The notes under the pieces are model-generated. The model did not search any database, was not told where the DNA came from, and saw nothing but the letters and a program-made list of their open reading frames with translations. Positions 5,754 to 12,484 of a DNA stretch of 12,484 nucleotides are shown in pieces; the first letter of the stretch is position 1; every line of letters starts with the position of its first letter. The DNA lies in assembly GCA_022709445.1 (NCBI GenBank), contig JAKLIU010000030.1, positions 1 through 12,484 on the forward strand. The letters are read 5' to 3'. The DNA comes from Spirochaetota bacterium. Lineage in GTDB: Bacteria; Spirochaetota; Spirochaetia; Treponematales; UBA12059. Both the position numbers and the translations under genes were made by a program.

Positions 5754-8288
5754 ATGAAACACGACACGACGCGCGCGGCGGCCATGGCCGCCATCGCCCT
5801 GGCCCTGGCCCTCGCCTCCTGCGGCGGCCCGGGCGTCATCGCCCCGGCGCAGGCGCCCGGGAGCTTCGAGAAATTCGAGACGGGCCTCATATACTCGGAC
5901 GGCTCCCGCTGGTACGTGAGCCCGCAGGAACCGGCCATGGGCGACCGCGTGTCGGTCAAGCTGCGGGTGCCCAAGGCCCAGACCACCGGCGCCGCGCTGC
6001 AGTGGGCGGCCGGCTCCATAGAGATGGTGCTGACCGGTGCCGAGGGCGAGTTCGACTTCTACCAGGCCGAGCTGCCGCCCCTGACGGCCCCGCTGGCCTA
6101 CTGGTTCCAGGTGCGCCAGGCCAGGAAGACCGTGTACTACTCGCGGCGCGGCGTGGAGCTGAAGCCGCCCGGGGATTCCTACCGCTTCAAGCTGGCCCCC
6201 GGCTTCGACGTCCCCGACTGGATGAAGGGCGCGGTGCTCTACCAGATCTTCGTGGACCGCTTCCGCAACGGCGACCCCACGAACGACGTGGTGGACGGCG
6301 AGTACATGTACGACAACTGGCCCGCGGTCAAGGTGGACGACTGGAACGCCCTCCCCGACGGCTCGCGGACCTACGCCTCGGGCTCGGACCGCACCCGCGA
6401 GTTCTTCGGCGGCGACCTGCAGGGCATCATCGACAAGCTGGACTACCTCGAGAACCTGGGCATCGACGGCATCTACCTGAACCCCGTCTTCGTGTCGCCC
6501 TCCAACCACAAGTACGACACCCAGGACTACCGTTACGTGGACCCGCACTTCGGCGTGATCGTCAAGGACGGCGGCTCCCCCATCGACCCGTCCAGGGATC
6601 CGTACTGGCGCTCCCCCACCTTCGGCAACTCATCCGTGGTGAACAAGGACGCGTCCCTGTACATCACGCGGACCACCAGCCTGGAGAACCTGGAGGCGTC
6701 CAACGCGCTCATGCGCACACTGGTGGCCGAGGCCCACAGGCGCGGCATGAAGGTCATCCTGGACGGCGTCTTCAACCACGTGGGCTCGTTCAGCCCCTGG
6801 TTCGACCGCGAGGGGCTCTATCCGGACGCGGCCGGCGAACTGACCGCCGGGCCCGGCGCCTACGAGACCTCTGACTCCCCGTACCGGGACTGGTTCGTCT
6901 TCAACAAGGACGCCTGGCCGCGCAACGAGGCCTACGAGGCCTGGTACGGATTCAAGACCCTGCCCAAGCTCAACTACGAGGGCGACCCGGCGCTGGCGGG
7001 CACCGTGCTCAAGATCGTGCGGGACTGGACCGCCGGCGCCGACGGCGTGGACGGCTGGCGCCTGGACGTGGCCGCGGAGCTGGGCACCACCCCGGCCTAC
7101 AACCAGCGCTTCTGGCGCATGTTCCGCGATTCCGTCAAGGACGCCAAGGACGACGCGGTGATCCTCGCGGAGGTGTACGGCGACTCGTCGGCCTGGCTGG
7201 GCGGCGACCAGTGGGACACCGTCATGAACTACGACGCGTTCTTCGAGCCGGTGGGCTTCTACCTGACGGGCCTGGAAAAGCACAGCTACGGCTTCTACGC
7301 GGACAAGTACAACGACTCGCGGCTCTTCGACGGCACCCTGCGCGAGAAGATGGCCAAGCTGCCCTGGCTGTCCCTCGAGACGGCCATGAACCAGCTGTCC
7401 AACCACGACCACTCGCGCTTCCTCACGCGCACCAGCGGTTTCGTGGACGACCAGAGGCCCAACAAGGACCTGTCGCCCCAGAGCAAGGCCGACGACGGCG
7501 TGAACAAGGGCGTGCTCATGCAGGCCACGGTCATGCAGATGACCATGCCCGGCGCCCCTACCCTGTACTACGGCGACGAGGCCGGCCTGGCCGGCTTCAC
7601 CGACCCCGACTCCCGGCGAACCTATCCCTGGGGCTCCGAGGACAAGGCCCTGCTGTCGTTCTTCAAGGACATCATCGCCCTGCACAAGAAGTACCCCGTG
7701 ACCTCCGACGGCTCCTACGCGCCGCTGTGGTCCGTGGACAAGGGCGTCTTCGGCTTCGGCCGCTGGAACCCGGACACGCGCATGGTGGTGGTCACCAACA
7801 ACAACCCCAAGGACAAGACGGTCAACATACCGGTGCGCATGATCGGCGCCCTGGACGGCGAGCGCTTCTCCCGGGTCTTCACGTCCACGCAGGACGGGCA
7901 CGACGCGTCCCCCGGAGGCTCGGCGACCGTGGCCAAGGGCGGGCTCTCCGTCACCGTGCCGGCCTTCGGCTCGGTCATCCTGGTCTCGCTCAAGGAACAC
8001 GCGGGGCCCGCGCCGGTCGATGCCCTGAGGCCCGCGGTCGCCAAGGCTGAATGGAAGGACGGCAGCGCGTACATCACCTTCTCCGTGCCCATGTCCCAGC
8101 GCCTGGCTGCCGGGGCGGTCGCGTTCTCCGCACCCGTCGCGGCGTCCTATGCCTGGAACGGCACCACCCTGATCGCGACCCCGGAAGGCGGGGCTGCCGG
8201 ACTCTCGTTGACCGTGAAGGCCGGCATCGCCTCCCGCGACGGCGGCTTCGGCATGAAGGAAGACTTCACCCTGGCACCGGGAAAGTAG
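5754..8288 (+). CDS. GH13 alpha-amylase / neopullulanase-type lipoprotein
   Basis: An 844-residue surface lipoprotein (signal ending LALASC, Cys23) of glycoside hydrolase family 13. Residues 35-155 form an N-terminal beta domain of the sort that precedes neopullulanases. The barrel starts at about 160 with AVLYQIFVDRFRNGDP. It has all four GH13 regions: DGVFNH at 337-342, GWRLDV with nucleophile Asp438, ILAEVYGD with acid/base Glu473, and SNHD with His551-Asp552. A C-terminal beta domain follows. From about 758 there is an extra Ig-like domain (AEWKDGSAYITFSVPM), resembling the Big_5/SbsA type. It should hydrolyse alpha-1,4 (perhaps alpha-1,6) links in starch, pullulan or maltodextrin outside the inner membrane. 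ATG 5754 is preferred: GAGGA lies 8 nt upstream and the signal peptide starts there. ATG 5739, overlapping the previous stop, would add five residues. Codons in the same frame upstream to 4881 belong to no real protein. Confidence 0.95.
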   Translation: MKHDTTRAAAMAAIALALALASCGGPGVIAPAQAPGSFEKFETGLIYSDGSRWYVSPQEPAMGDRVSVKLRVPKAQTTGAALQWAAGSIEMVLTGAEGEFDFYQAELPPLTAPLAYWFQVRQARKTVYYSRRGVELKPPGDSYRFKLAPGFDVPDWMKGAVLYQIFVDRFRNGDPTNDVVDGEYMYDNWPAVKVDDWNALPDGSRTYASGSDRTREFFGGDLQGIIDKLDYLENLGIDGIYLNPVFVSPSNHKYDTQDYRYVDPHFGVIVKDGGSPIDPSRDPYWRSPTFGNSSVVNKDASLYITRTTSLENLEASNALMRTLVAEAHRRGMKVILDGVFNHVGSFSPWFDREGLYPDAAGELTAGPGAYETSDSPYRDWFVFNKDAWPRNEAYEAWYGFKTLPKLNYEGDPALAGTVLKIVRDWTAGADGVDGWRLDVAAELGTTPAYNQRFWRMFRDSVKDAKDDAVILAEVYGDSSAWLGGDQWDTVMNYDAFFEPVGFYLTGLEKHSYGFYADKYNDSRLFDGTLREKMAKLPWLSLETAMNQLSNHDHSRFLTRTSGFVDDQRPNKDLSPQSKADDGVNKGVLMQATVMQMTMPGAPTLYYGDEAGLAGFTDPDSRRTYPWGSEDKALLSFFKDIIALHKKYPVTSDGSYAPLWSVDKGVFGFGRWNPDTRMVVVTNNNPKDKTVNIPVRMIGALDGERFSRVFTSTQDGHDASPGGSATVAKGGLSVTVPAFGSVILVSLKEHAGPAPVDALRPAVAKAEWKDGSAYITFSVPMSQRLAAGAVAFSAPVAASYAWNGTTLIATPEGGAAGLSLTVKAGIASRDGGFGMKEDFTLAPGK

Positions 8289-8322
8289 GCGGCATCCGCG
8301 ACGGCGCATGAGCAATGACGAA

Positions 8323-8350
8323 GAAGCCCCGCGGCATGCCGCGGGGCTTC
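8323..8350. terminator. Bidirectional intrinsic terminator
   Basis: A perfect 28-bp palindrome, so the RNA can form a stem of up to 12 bp (GAAGCCCCGCGG pairing with CCGCGGGGCTTC) around a CATG loop. It lies 34 nt after the amylase stop and about 50 nt after the stop of the convergent OadG-like gene. Weak T-rich tails follow on both strands (GTTCATTT on +, TTCGTCATT on -), so it can end both operons. Confidence 0.85.
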
Positions 8351-8399
8351 GTTCATTTCCGCCGGTTTCCGCTCCGTGAAGGCACGGGGGGGGAACCGC

Positions 8400-8552
8400 T
8401 CAGTCCTTGCGCTTGCCCAGCTTTCCGGGCAGCCAGATGAGCAGGAAGAACACGCCCAGGGTGGCGAACACGCCGACGAGGCCCCCGATGGTGACGCCCA
8501 GGGCCTGCATGCTGATGCCGGAATACTTGAACGTATCGATGAAGTTCTGCAT
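8400..8552 (-). CDS. OadG-like small membrane subunit, 50 residues
   Basis: A short gene easily missed because of its length. It starts MQNFIDTFKYSGISMQALG, continues with one strong membrane helix (about residues 18-41, VTIGGLVGVFATLGVFFLLI) and ends in the basic tail LPGKLGKRKD. It begins 9 nt after the oadB stop, with GGAGG 5 nt before its ATG, so the two are clearly co-translated. Known decarboxylase pumps have a small gamma subunit (OadG) with a single N-terminal helix that anchors and assembles the complex; full OadG proteins are longer and end in a metal-binding region. This protein keeps only the helix and a basic tail. I infer it is the assembly partner of the neighbouring beta subunit. 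The 8-base G run at 8386-8393 lies outside the frame. Confidence 0.82.
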   Translation of the reverse strand: MQNFIDTFKYSGISMQALGVTIGGLVGVFATLGVFFLLIWLPGKLGKRKD

Positions 8553-8561
8553 CGCATCCTC

Positions 8562-9704
8562 CTACAGGATCATGAAGAGCGGGACCAGGGCGAGCACCAT
8601 GCCGCCGGCTATCACCGAGCCCAGCTGGCCGGACACGTTGGAGCCGATGGCGTGCATCAGGATGATGTTGCCCTTCTCCTCCTCGGCCGCCATCTTCTGC
8701 ACGATGCGCCCGGACATGGGGAAGGCCGATATGCCGCAGGCGCCGATCATCGGGTTGATCTTCTTGCCCTTGGGCAGGAACAGGTTGACCAGCTTGGCGA
8801 ACATGACGCCGCCGGCGGTGTCGAACACGAAGGCGACGAGCCCGAGGCCCATGATCATCAGGGTGTCCAGGGTCAGGAAGGCCTCGGCCTTCATGCTGGA
8901 GCCGATGGTGATGCCCAGGAGCAGGGTCACCAGGTAGGCCAGCTCGTTCTGCGCCGTCTTGGACAGGCGCTCCAGGACCCCGGATTCCCGGATCAGGTTC
9001 CCGAACATGAGCGACCCGATGAGCGGGACGGAGATGGGCGCGACGATGCCGGAGATCATGGTCACGGCGATGGGGAACAGGACCTTGAGCCACTTGGGGC
9101 TGTTCGATTCGTGGTACACCATCCGGGTGCGGCGCTCGGCCTTGGTGGTCAGGGCCCTGATCACCGGCGGCTGGATGAGCGGCACCAGGGACATGTAGGA
9201 GTAGGCCGCGACGGATATGGGTCCCAGGAGCCGCGGGGCGAACAGGCTGGAGACGAAGATGGAGGTGGGACCGTCCGCCGCTCCTATGATGCCGATGCTG
9301 GCGGCTTCCTTGAGGTCGAAGCCCAGGAAGGTGGCGGCGATCATGGTGGCGAAAATGCCGAACTGGGCGGCCGCTCCGAAGAAGATCATGTACGGGTTCT
9401 TGAAGAGCGGCCCGAAGTCGATCATGGCGCCGACGGCGACGAAGATGAGGAGCGGGAAGAGCTCGGTCTTGATGCCCATCTCGAAGAGCACCTGGAGGAA
9501 GCCGGGTTCGGCCCCGTGCGCGCCCGTGACCGCCCAGACCGTGGACAGGGGCAGGTTGACCAGGATGGCGCCGAACCCGATGGGCAGGAGGAGCATGGGC
9601 TCGTATTCCTTGGTGATGGCGAGCCAGATGAGCACGCCGCCGATGATGTACATCACGCCCATCTGCCAGGTGAGCGAGGTGAAGCCTATGAAGAGGTCGT
9701 TCAT
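8562..9704 (-). CDS. oadB: Sodium-translocating decarboxylase beta subunit
   Basis: A 380-residue integral membrane protein with about nine or more hydrophobic segments. It is the carboxybiotin decarboxylase subunit of the oxaloacetate / glutaryl-CoA / methylmalonyl-CoA pump family, in which decarboxylation drives Na+ export across the inner membrane. Family marks are GAMIDFGPL with Asp96, the ion-site motif GAADGPTSIF with Asp144 (equivalent to Asp203 of Klebsiella OadB), and SNVSGQLGSVIAGG near the end, holding the conserved Asn and Ser. The length fits the shorter members of the family. ATG 9704 is preceded by AAGGCGG. The gene is followed closely by the OadG-like gene. No alpha subunit with carboxyltransferase and biotin domains lies in the window, so the substrate cannot be named; oadB is the family label rather than proof of oxaloacetate use. 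Confidence 0.95.
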   Translation of the reverse strand: MNDLFIGFTSLTWQMGVMYIIGGVLIWLAITKEYEPMLLLPIGFGAILVNLPLSTVWAVTGAHGAEPGFLQVLFEMGIKTELFPLLIFVAVGAMIDFGPLFKNPYMIFFGAAAQFGIFATMIAATFLGFDLKEAASIGIIGAADGPTSIFVSSLFAPRLLGPISVAAYSYMSLVPLIQPPVIRALTTKAERRTRMVYHESNSPKWLKVLFPIAVTMISGIVAPISVPLIGSLMFGNLIRESGVLERLSKTAQNELAYLVTLLLGITIGSSMKAEAFLTLDTLMIMGLGLVAFVFDTAGGVMFAKLVNLFLPKGKKINPMIGACGISAFPMSGRIVQKMAAEEEKGNIILMHAIGSNVSGQLGSVIAGGMVLALVPLFMIL

Positions 9705-9743
9705 GATCCGCCTTTCGTGCGGTGCGGGGCACCGGGCGACGCC

Positions 9744-9773
9744 ATTCTAGCGCCGCCGGCCGCCGCGAGGCAA
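9744..9773 (-). promoter_or_regulatory. Promoter of the oadB operon
   Basis: Read on the - strand: TTGCCT (9773-9768), an 18-nt spacer, then TAGAAT (9749-9744), with 5 of 6 matches in the -10 box. The start would be near 9737, giving a leader of about 33 nt that includes a small GGTGC/GCACC hairpin at 9721-9733. Confidence 0.55.
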
Positions 9774-9784
9774 GCGAAGCGGGC

Positions 9785-10864
9785 TCAGGCGCCGGGGAGG
9801 GGCAGGCTGAACAGCCTGATGCGCGCCTCGGGACGCGAGCGCACGAGCTGGACCCAGTCGAGCTCGCTCCTGGCTTCCGCGTCCCAGGCCCTGAGCGCGG
9901 GCGAGCCGTCGGCCCTCCACCACGCCACCAGCGCCAGCTTGAGCGGCGGCTTTTCGTCGCCCCCGTCCACCAGGCCCACGAAGGCCACCGGGGTTCCCGA
10001 GCGGGCCGCGGTCGCGGAGAGCGAGAGCACGGTTCCGTAGGCCGACGAAAGCGCCAGCCCCCTGTCACGGTCCCACGCGGGCGCGGCGGCGAACGGGCCC
10101 GACTCGTGCTCGTCCGGCTGCCCGGCCACGCGCGCGAACGCCGGCGCGACCGCTTCCTCAGCCTTGGCGGAAGGCGCGCCGATCGCCCCGAGGTACTTTC
10201 CCGCCTGCCCGAGATCCGCGACCGCCTTCAGGAAGGCGGCCTCCGCCTTGTGGGGCGACGGGGCCGATAGCCCCGATGCAAAAGCCTCCGCGGCGGCCGG
10301 GCCGGGCGCGCCGAGCGCGAGCGACCAGTCGATGCCGGAACGTGCGGCGTCGTGCAGGTAGGTGAAGGGATTCATGATGAAATAATAGAGGATCACGGGC
10401 AGGGACAGCTCCGAGCGAACCACGGAGCCCGCCACCACGTAATCCAGGATGGTCCGCTCGTTGCGGGGGCTGAGCGCCACCCAGGACAGCCCGTCGTCGG
10501 AGAGTATCCACTTGATCTGCGTGAGGTAACCGGTGGCCTGTTCCCGCTTGATGATGATGTTGCCCCGGGAAGACAGCGGATAGCCGCCGTCCCGCTGGCG
10601 CTGGAACATGACGTAGAAGGCCGTCCCGGACCGCTCCACGGAGACGCGCACCGTCCCGGCCGGGGTCTCCCTGAACGCGGGTTTGAAGGACAGCGCCGTG
10701 GCGGAAGGGGCGGTGATGACGGCGGACAGGAACTCGGACCTGACCGCCAGGTAATCGGGAAACGCGGCGAGCGCGGCCGGGGCAGCGGGCTCGGCGTGCG
10801 ACGCGGCAAGGGACAGGAACAGGAAGCCGGCGAGAGCGGCCGGACGGAACATCGGTGCTTGCAT
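9785..10864 (-). CDS. Secreted protein of unknown function
   Basis: A 359-residue protein I do not recognise. It has a standard Sec signal peptide, MQAPMFRPAALAGFLFLSL, with a likely cleavage after Ser-His-Ala (residue 24), followed by an Ala/Pro-rich stretch. There is no lipobox and no later long membrane helix, although LPVILYYFIMNPFTYLH near residue 155 is hydrophobic and aromatic. The first half reads as mixed beta strands (GTVRVSVERSGTAFYVMFQR, GNIIIKREQATGYLTQIKWIL). The middle is Ala-rich and helical. The end has FVGLVDGGDEKPPLKLALVAWWRADGS. I prefer the ATG at 10864, because on the - strand GGAG (10877-10874) is 9 nt from it but directly abuts the ATG at 10873. It appears to be a single-gene unit between the oadB promoter and mnmA. 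Periplasmic or exported location is likely; the function is open. Confidence 0.8.
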   Translation of the reverse strand: MQAPMFRPAALAGFLFLSLAASHAEPAAPAALAAFPDYLAVRSEFLSAVITAPSATALSFKPAFRETPAGTVRVSVERSGTAFYVMFQRQRDGGYPLSSRGNIIIKREQATGYLTQIKWILSDDGLSWVALSPRNERTILDYVVAGSVVRSELSLPVILYYFIMNPFTYLHDAARSGIDWSLALGAPGPAAAEAFASGLSAPSPHKAEAAFLKAVADLGQAGKYLGAIGAPSAKAEEAVAPAFARVAGQPDEHESGPFAAAPAWDRDRGLALSSAYGTVLSLSATAARSGTPVAFVGLVDGGDEKPPLKLALVAWWRADGSPALRAWDAEARSELDWVQLVRSRPEARIRLFSLPLPGA

Positions 10865-10988
10865 GCGGTACATCTCCAGGCGTCGTGCATCGGGGAGCGG
10901 TCCGCCCGCGGCGCGGGCCGGGGCTCCGGGGGCTCAGGCTACCATAAAACGCCGTGGCTGTCCAAAGGATACCGGCTCCGCGCCGATC

Positions 10989-11018
10989 TTGCCCGCTGTG
11001 GCGCATCCGGGGTATCGT
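10989..11018 (+). promoter_or_regulatory. Weak candidate promoter of mnmA
   Basis: TTGCCC (10989-10994), an 18-nt spacer, then TATCGT (11013-11018, 4 of 6 matches). Transcription would begin around 11025-11027, almost at the ATG, implying a leaderless message. The TATCGT lies in the shared GGGTATCGTGG word. The rest of 10865-11026 shows nothing else I can support. Confidence 0.3.
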
Positions 11019-11026
11019 GGGCGCCG

Positions 11027-12160
11027 ATGAACCACACGGAATCAGGCGCCCTGCGCCTCGGCGACTTTATCGGCAAGCGCGTCGCCGTCGGCCTGTCCGG
11101 CGGCGTGGACTCCTCGCTGGTCGCGGCCCTGCTGGTCGACGCCGGGGCGATGGTCACCGGCATCACCATGAAGATCTGGCGCGAAGGCGCGCTGCCGGTG
11201 ACGCCGGGCTCGGGAGACGCCTGCTACGGGCCGGGGGAGGAAGAGGACGTAGCGGCCTGCGTTGAGCTCTGCCGATCCCTGGGCATTCCCTACCACGCCC
11301 TGGACCTGGCCGCGGAATACGAGCGGCGGGTCCTCGACTACTTCCGCGAGGAATACCGCCGGGGCAGGACACCCAACCCATGCGTCCGCTGCAACCGCGA
11401 CATGAAATTCGGCTTCCTCCTCGAACGTGCCAGGGAGGCGGGCGCCGAGTTCGAGATCTTCGCCACGGGGCACTACGCGCGGATAGAGCGCAGGGAGGGC
11501 CTGCCCCGGCTGAGGACCGCGGTGGACGCGGCCAAGGACCAGAGCTACTTCATCCACCGACTGACGCCGGAGATCCTGTCACGCGTGGCGTTCCCGCTGG
11601 GATCCCTGACCAAGGCCCAGACCAGGGAGCTGGCCAGGAAGTTCGGCCTGGCCTCCGCCGACAAGCCGGAAAGCCAGGACTTCATCCCGGGCGGCTACGC
11701 GGCGGCCTTCGGTGACGAGGAACCCGGGGACATCGTGGACGCTTCGGGCAAGGTACTGGGCAGGCACCGGGGCCTCGCGCACTACACCATCGGCCAGCGC
11801 CGCGGCATCGGCGTCAGCGCCGGCCCCGAGCCGGTGTACGTGTCGGCACTCGACCCGGCGACCAACAGGGTCGTCGTCTCCAGCGACGCGTCGCTCTTCG
11901 CCACCGGCCTGGTCGGCCTGGATGCCTTCCTGGTTGGGCCCGCGCCGACCGGCAACCCGGTCAGGGCCCTGGTGCGCATCCGGCAGAACCACCGGCCCGC
12001 CCCGGCGAGCGTCTCCCTGGACGGAGAGCGCGCCACGGTCCAGTTCGACGATCCCCAGCGGGCAGTCGCCCCCGGCCAGTCCGCCGTCTTCTACGACGCG
12101 GAAGGCTTTGTCCTGGGCGGCTGCGTGATCGAGAGCGCCGTCAAACAGCCGCTCGCTTGA
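11027..12160 (+). CDS. mnmA: tRNA-specific 2-thiouridylase MnmA
   Basis: A 377-residue protein that makes the 2-thio group of the wobble uridine (U34) in tRNAs for Lys, Glu and Gln, in the cytoplasm. The ATP pyrophosphatase loop SGGVDSS is at 24-30. NPCVRCNRDMKFG carries C119 and C122, followed by ATGHYAR, KDQSYFIHRL, KPESQDFIPGGY at 213-224, HYTIGQRRGIG, and a C-terminal beta-barrel RNA domain. The site where E. coli MnmA has its second catalytic cysteine (Cys199, in GICFIGE) reads Ile-Pro here. Other cysteines are C66 (DACYGPGEEED), C78, C82 and C366. The start is ATG 11027; the open frame further upstream overlaps the divergent gene and has no family match. No good ribosome site precedes it. 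The stop codon sits in the -35 box of the tmRNA gene. Confidence 0.95.
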   Translation: MNHTESGALRLGDFIGKRVAVGLSGGVDSSLVAALLVDAGAMVTGITMKIWREGALPVTPGSGDACYGPGEEEDVAACVELCRSLGIPYHALDLAAEYERRVLDYFREEYRRGRTPNPCVRCNRDMKFGFLLERAREAGAEFEIFATGHYARIERREGLPRLRTAVDAAKDQSYFIHRLTPEILSRVAFPLGSLTKAQTRELARKFGLASADKPESQDFIPGGYAAAFGDEEPGDIVDASGKVLGRHRGLAHYTIGQRRGIGVSAGPEPVYVSALDPATNRVVVSSDASLFATGLVGLDAFLVGPAPTGNPVRALVRIRQNHRPAPASVSLDGERATVQFDDPQRAVAPGQSAVFYDAEGFVLGGCVIESAVKQPLA

Positions 12161-12186
12161 CCCGGCCCGGCCGAGGCCGGTATATT
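12157..12186 (+). promoter_or_regulatory. Promoter of ssrA overlapping the mnmA stop codon
   Basis: TTGACC (12157-12162) and TATATT (12181-12186) are 18 nt apart, each matching consensus at 5 of 6 positions. The TGA stop of mnmA (12158-12160) lies inside the -35 box. The predicted start, near 12193, is just before the mature 5' end of the tmRNA. Confidence 0.65.
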
Positions 12187-12196
12187 GAAGATACTT

Positions 12197-12484
12197 GGGG
12201 GTGCCCCGGTTTCGACTGTTACGGTCAGGACCGCTGGTTGCAGGTGGAGCGCCGGTCTCCTACTCCCGGCAAAACTTTGATTGCCAACAACAACGGCAAT
12301 TTCGCCCTCGCTGCGTAAGCACCGATGACGACGGGTCCCGCCGGGCCTTGTTCCGAGCGCGGCGTGCGACCTGTAACCCAACCGGGACTCACCTGCCGTC
12401 ATGCCCGCGGGGCGGCAGGGACACCAAGCGGGATACGGGAGCGATAGCGCGACGGTCCGCCGCCCGCCCCCCGACAACCCGAAT
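12197..12484 (+). ncRNA. ssrA: tmRNA (transfer-messenger RNA), 3' end missing
   Basis: The 5' end GGGGGTGCCCCGGTTTCGAC is the typical tmRNA acceptor and D-like region. After a pseudoknot-like GC-rich stretch, TTTGATT is followed by the resume codon GCC at 12283 and a tag frame ending in TAA (12316-12318). It encodes ANNNGNFALAA, with the ALAA end that directs tagged proteins to ClpXP-type proteases. tmRNA rescues ribosomes stalled on broken messages together with SmpB. About 288 nt are present; the remaining pseudoknot, the T-arm and the CCA end should lie within roughly 60-100 nt beyond the window. It is a single-piece tmRNA in normal order, not a permuted form. Confidence 0.96.
12283..12318 (+). 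other. tmRNA proteolysis tag frame
   Basis: Eleven codons plus TAA encode ANNNGNFALAA. It is Asn-rich like many tags, and ends in ALAA. The resume codon GCC follows TGATT, comparable to the TAGTC before GCA in E. coli. Confidence 0.92.

Noticed and set aside
6630..8315. A 561-codon open frame on the - strand across the amylase gene.
   Set aside because: Val/Gly/His/Arg-rich shadow of the GH13 coding strand.
8386..8393. Run of eight G residues, considered as a phase-variable tract.
   Set aside because: It lies after the stop of the OadG-like gene and outside any promoter I can see, so slippage would not switch a gene.
8376..10040. A 554-codon open frame on the + strand across oadB.
   Set aside because: Asp/Glu/His/Gly-rich antisense of a conserved membrane protein gene; no family features.
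12091..12477. A 128-codon open frame on the - strand over the tmRNA.
   Set aside because: It is antisense to a clear structural RNA and to the end of mnmA, and has no ribosome site or family match.

Overview
This is a very GC-rich bacterial segment (about 70 % G+C by eye) in which coding regions are tightly packed and several genes overlap by ATGA. It shows no insertion sequence, CRISPR array, integrase or phage gene and reads as ordinary chromosome. The organism is not certain. Three lipoprotein-type signal peptides, two of them with the relaxed lipobox ASC, a surface glycosidase pair, fused histidine genes, and a stand-alone sodium-pump beta subunit with a tiny partner would fit a free-living or gut-type spirochaete. 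I hold that only at about even odds.

Layout. (1) Positions 1-3525, + strand: the end of a histidine operon compressed into three overlapping ORFs. These are a HisH-HisF fusion (5' end outside the window), a HisA-HisI-HisE fusion, and hisD. Together they carry six enzyme activities. (2) 3559-4608, - strand: a lipoprotein with about seven Gly/Trp-rich repeats, probably a beta-propeller. (3) 4609-4902: a divergent control region with two palindromes, a good sigma70-type promoter and an 11-bp inverted repeat. (4) 4903-8288, + strand: a two-gene operon for extracellular starch or maltodextrin use. It encodes a putative carbohydrate-binding lipoprotein and a GH13 amylase/neopullulanase-type lipoprotein. 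A perfect LacI-type palindrome lies between its -35 and -10 boxes. The operon ends at a strong hairpin at 8323-8350 that can serve both strands.

(5) 8400-9704, - strand: a sodium-translocating decarboxylase beta subunit followed by a 50-residue single-helix OadG-like protein. No alpha (carboxyltransferase/biotin) subunit is in view. (6) 9785-10864, - strand: a secreted protein I do not recognise. (7) 11027-12160, + strand: mnmA, the tRNA 2-thiouridylase, with an unusual cysteine layout. (8) 12197 to the end, + strand: the 5' part of tmRNA (ssrA), encoding the tag ANNNGNFALAA. Its promoter -35 box overlaps the mnmA stop codon.

How the genes work together: HisH and HisF make imidazole glycerol phosphate and AICAR from the product of HisA. 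HisI and HisE act just before HisA, and HisD performs the last two oxidations to histidine. The two lipoproteins at 4903-8288 probably sit on the same membrane surface, one binding and one cleaving alpha-glucan. The OadB/OadG-like pair would export sodium ions using decarboxylation energy, with a catalytic subunit encoded elsewhere. MnmA and tmRNA are housekeeping translation functions.
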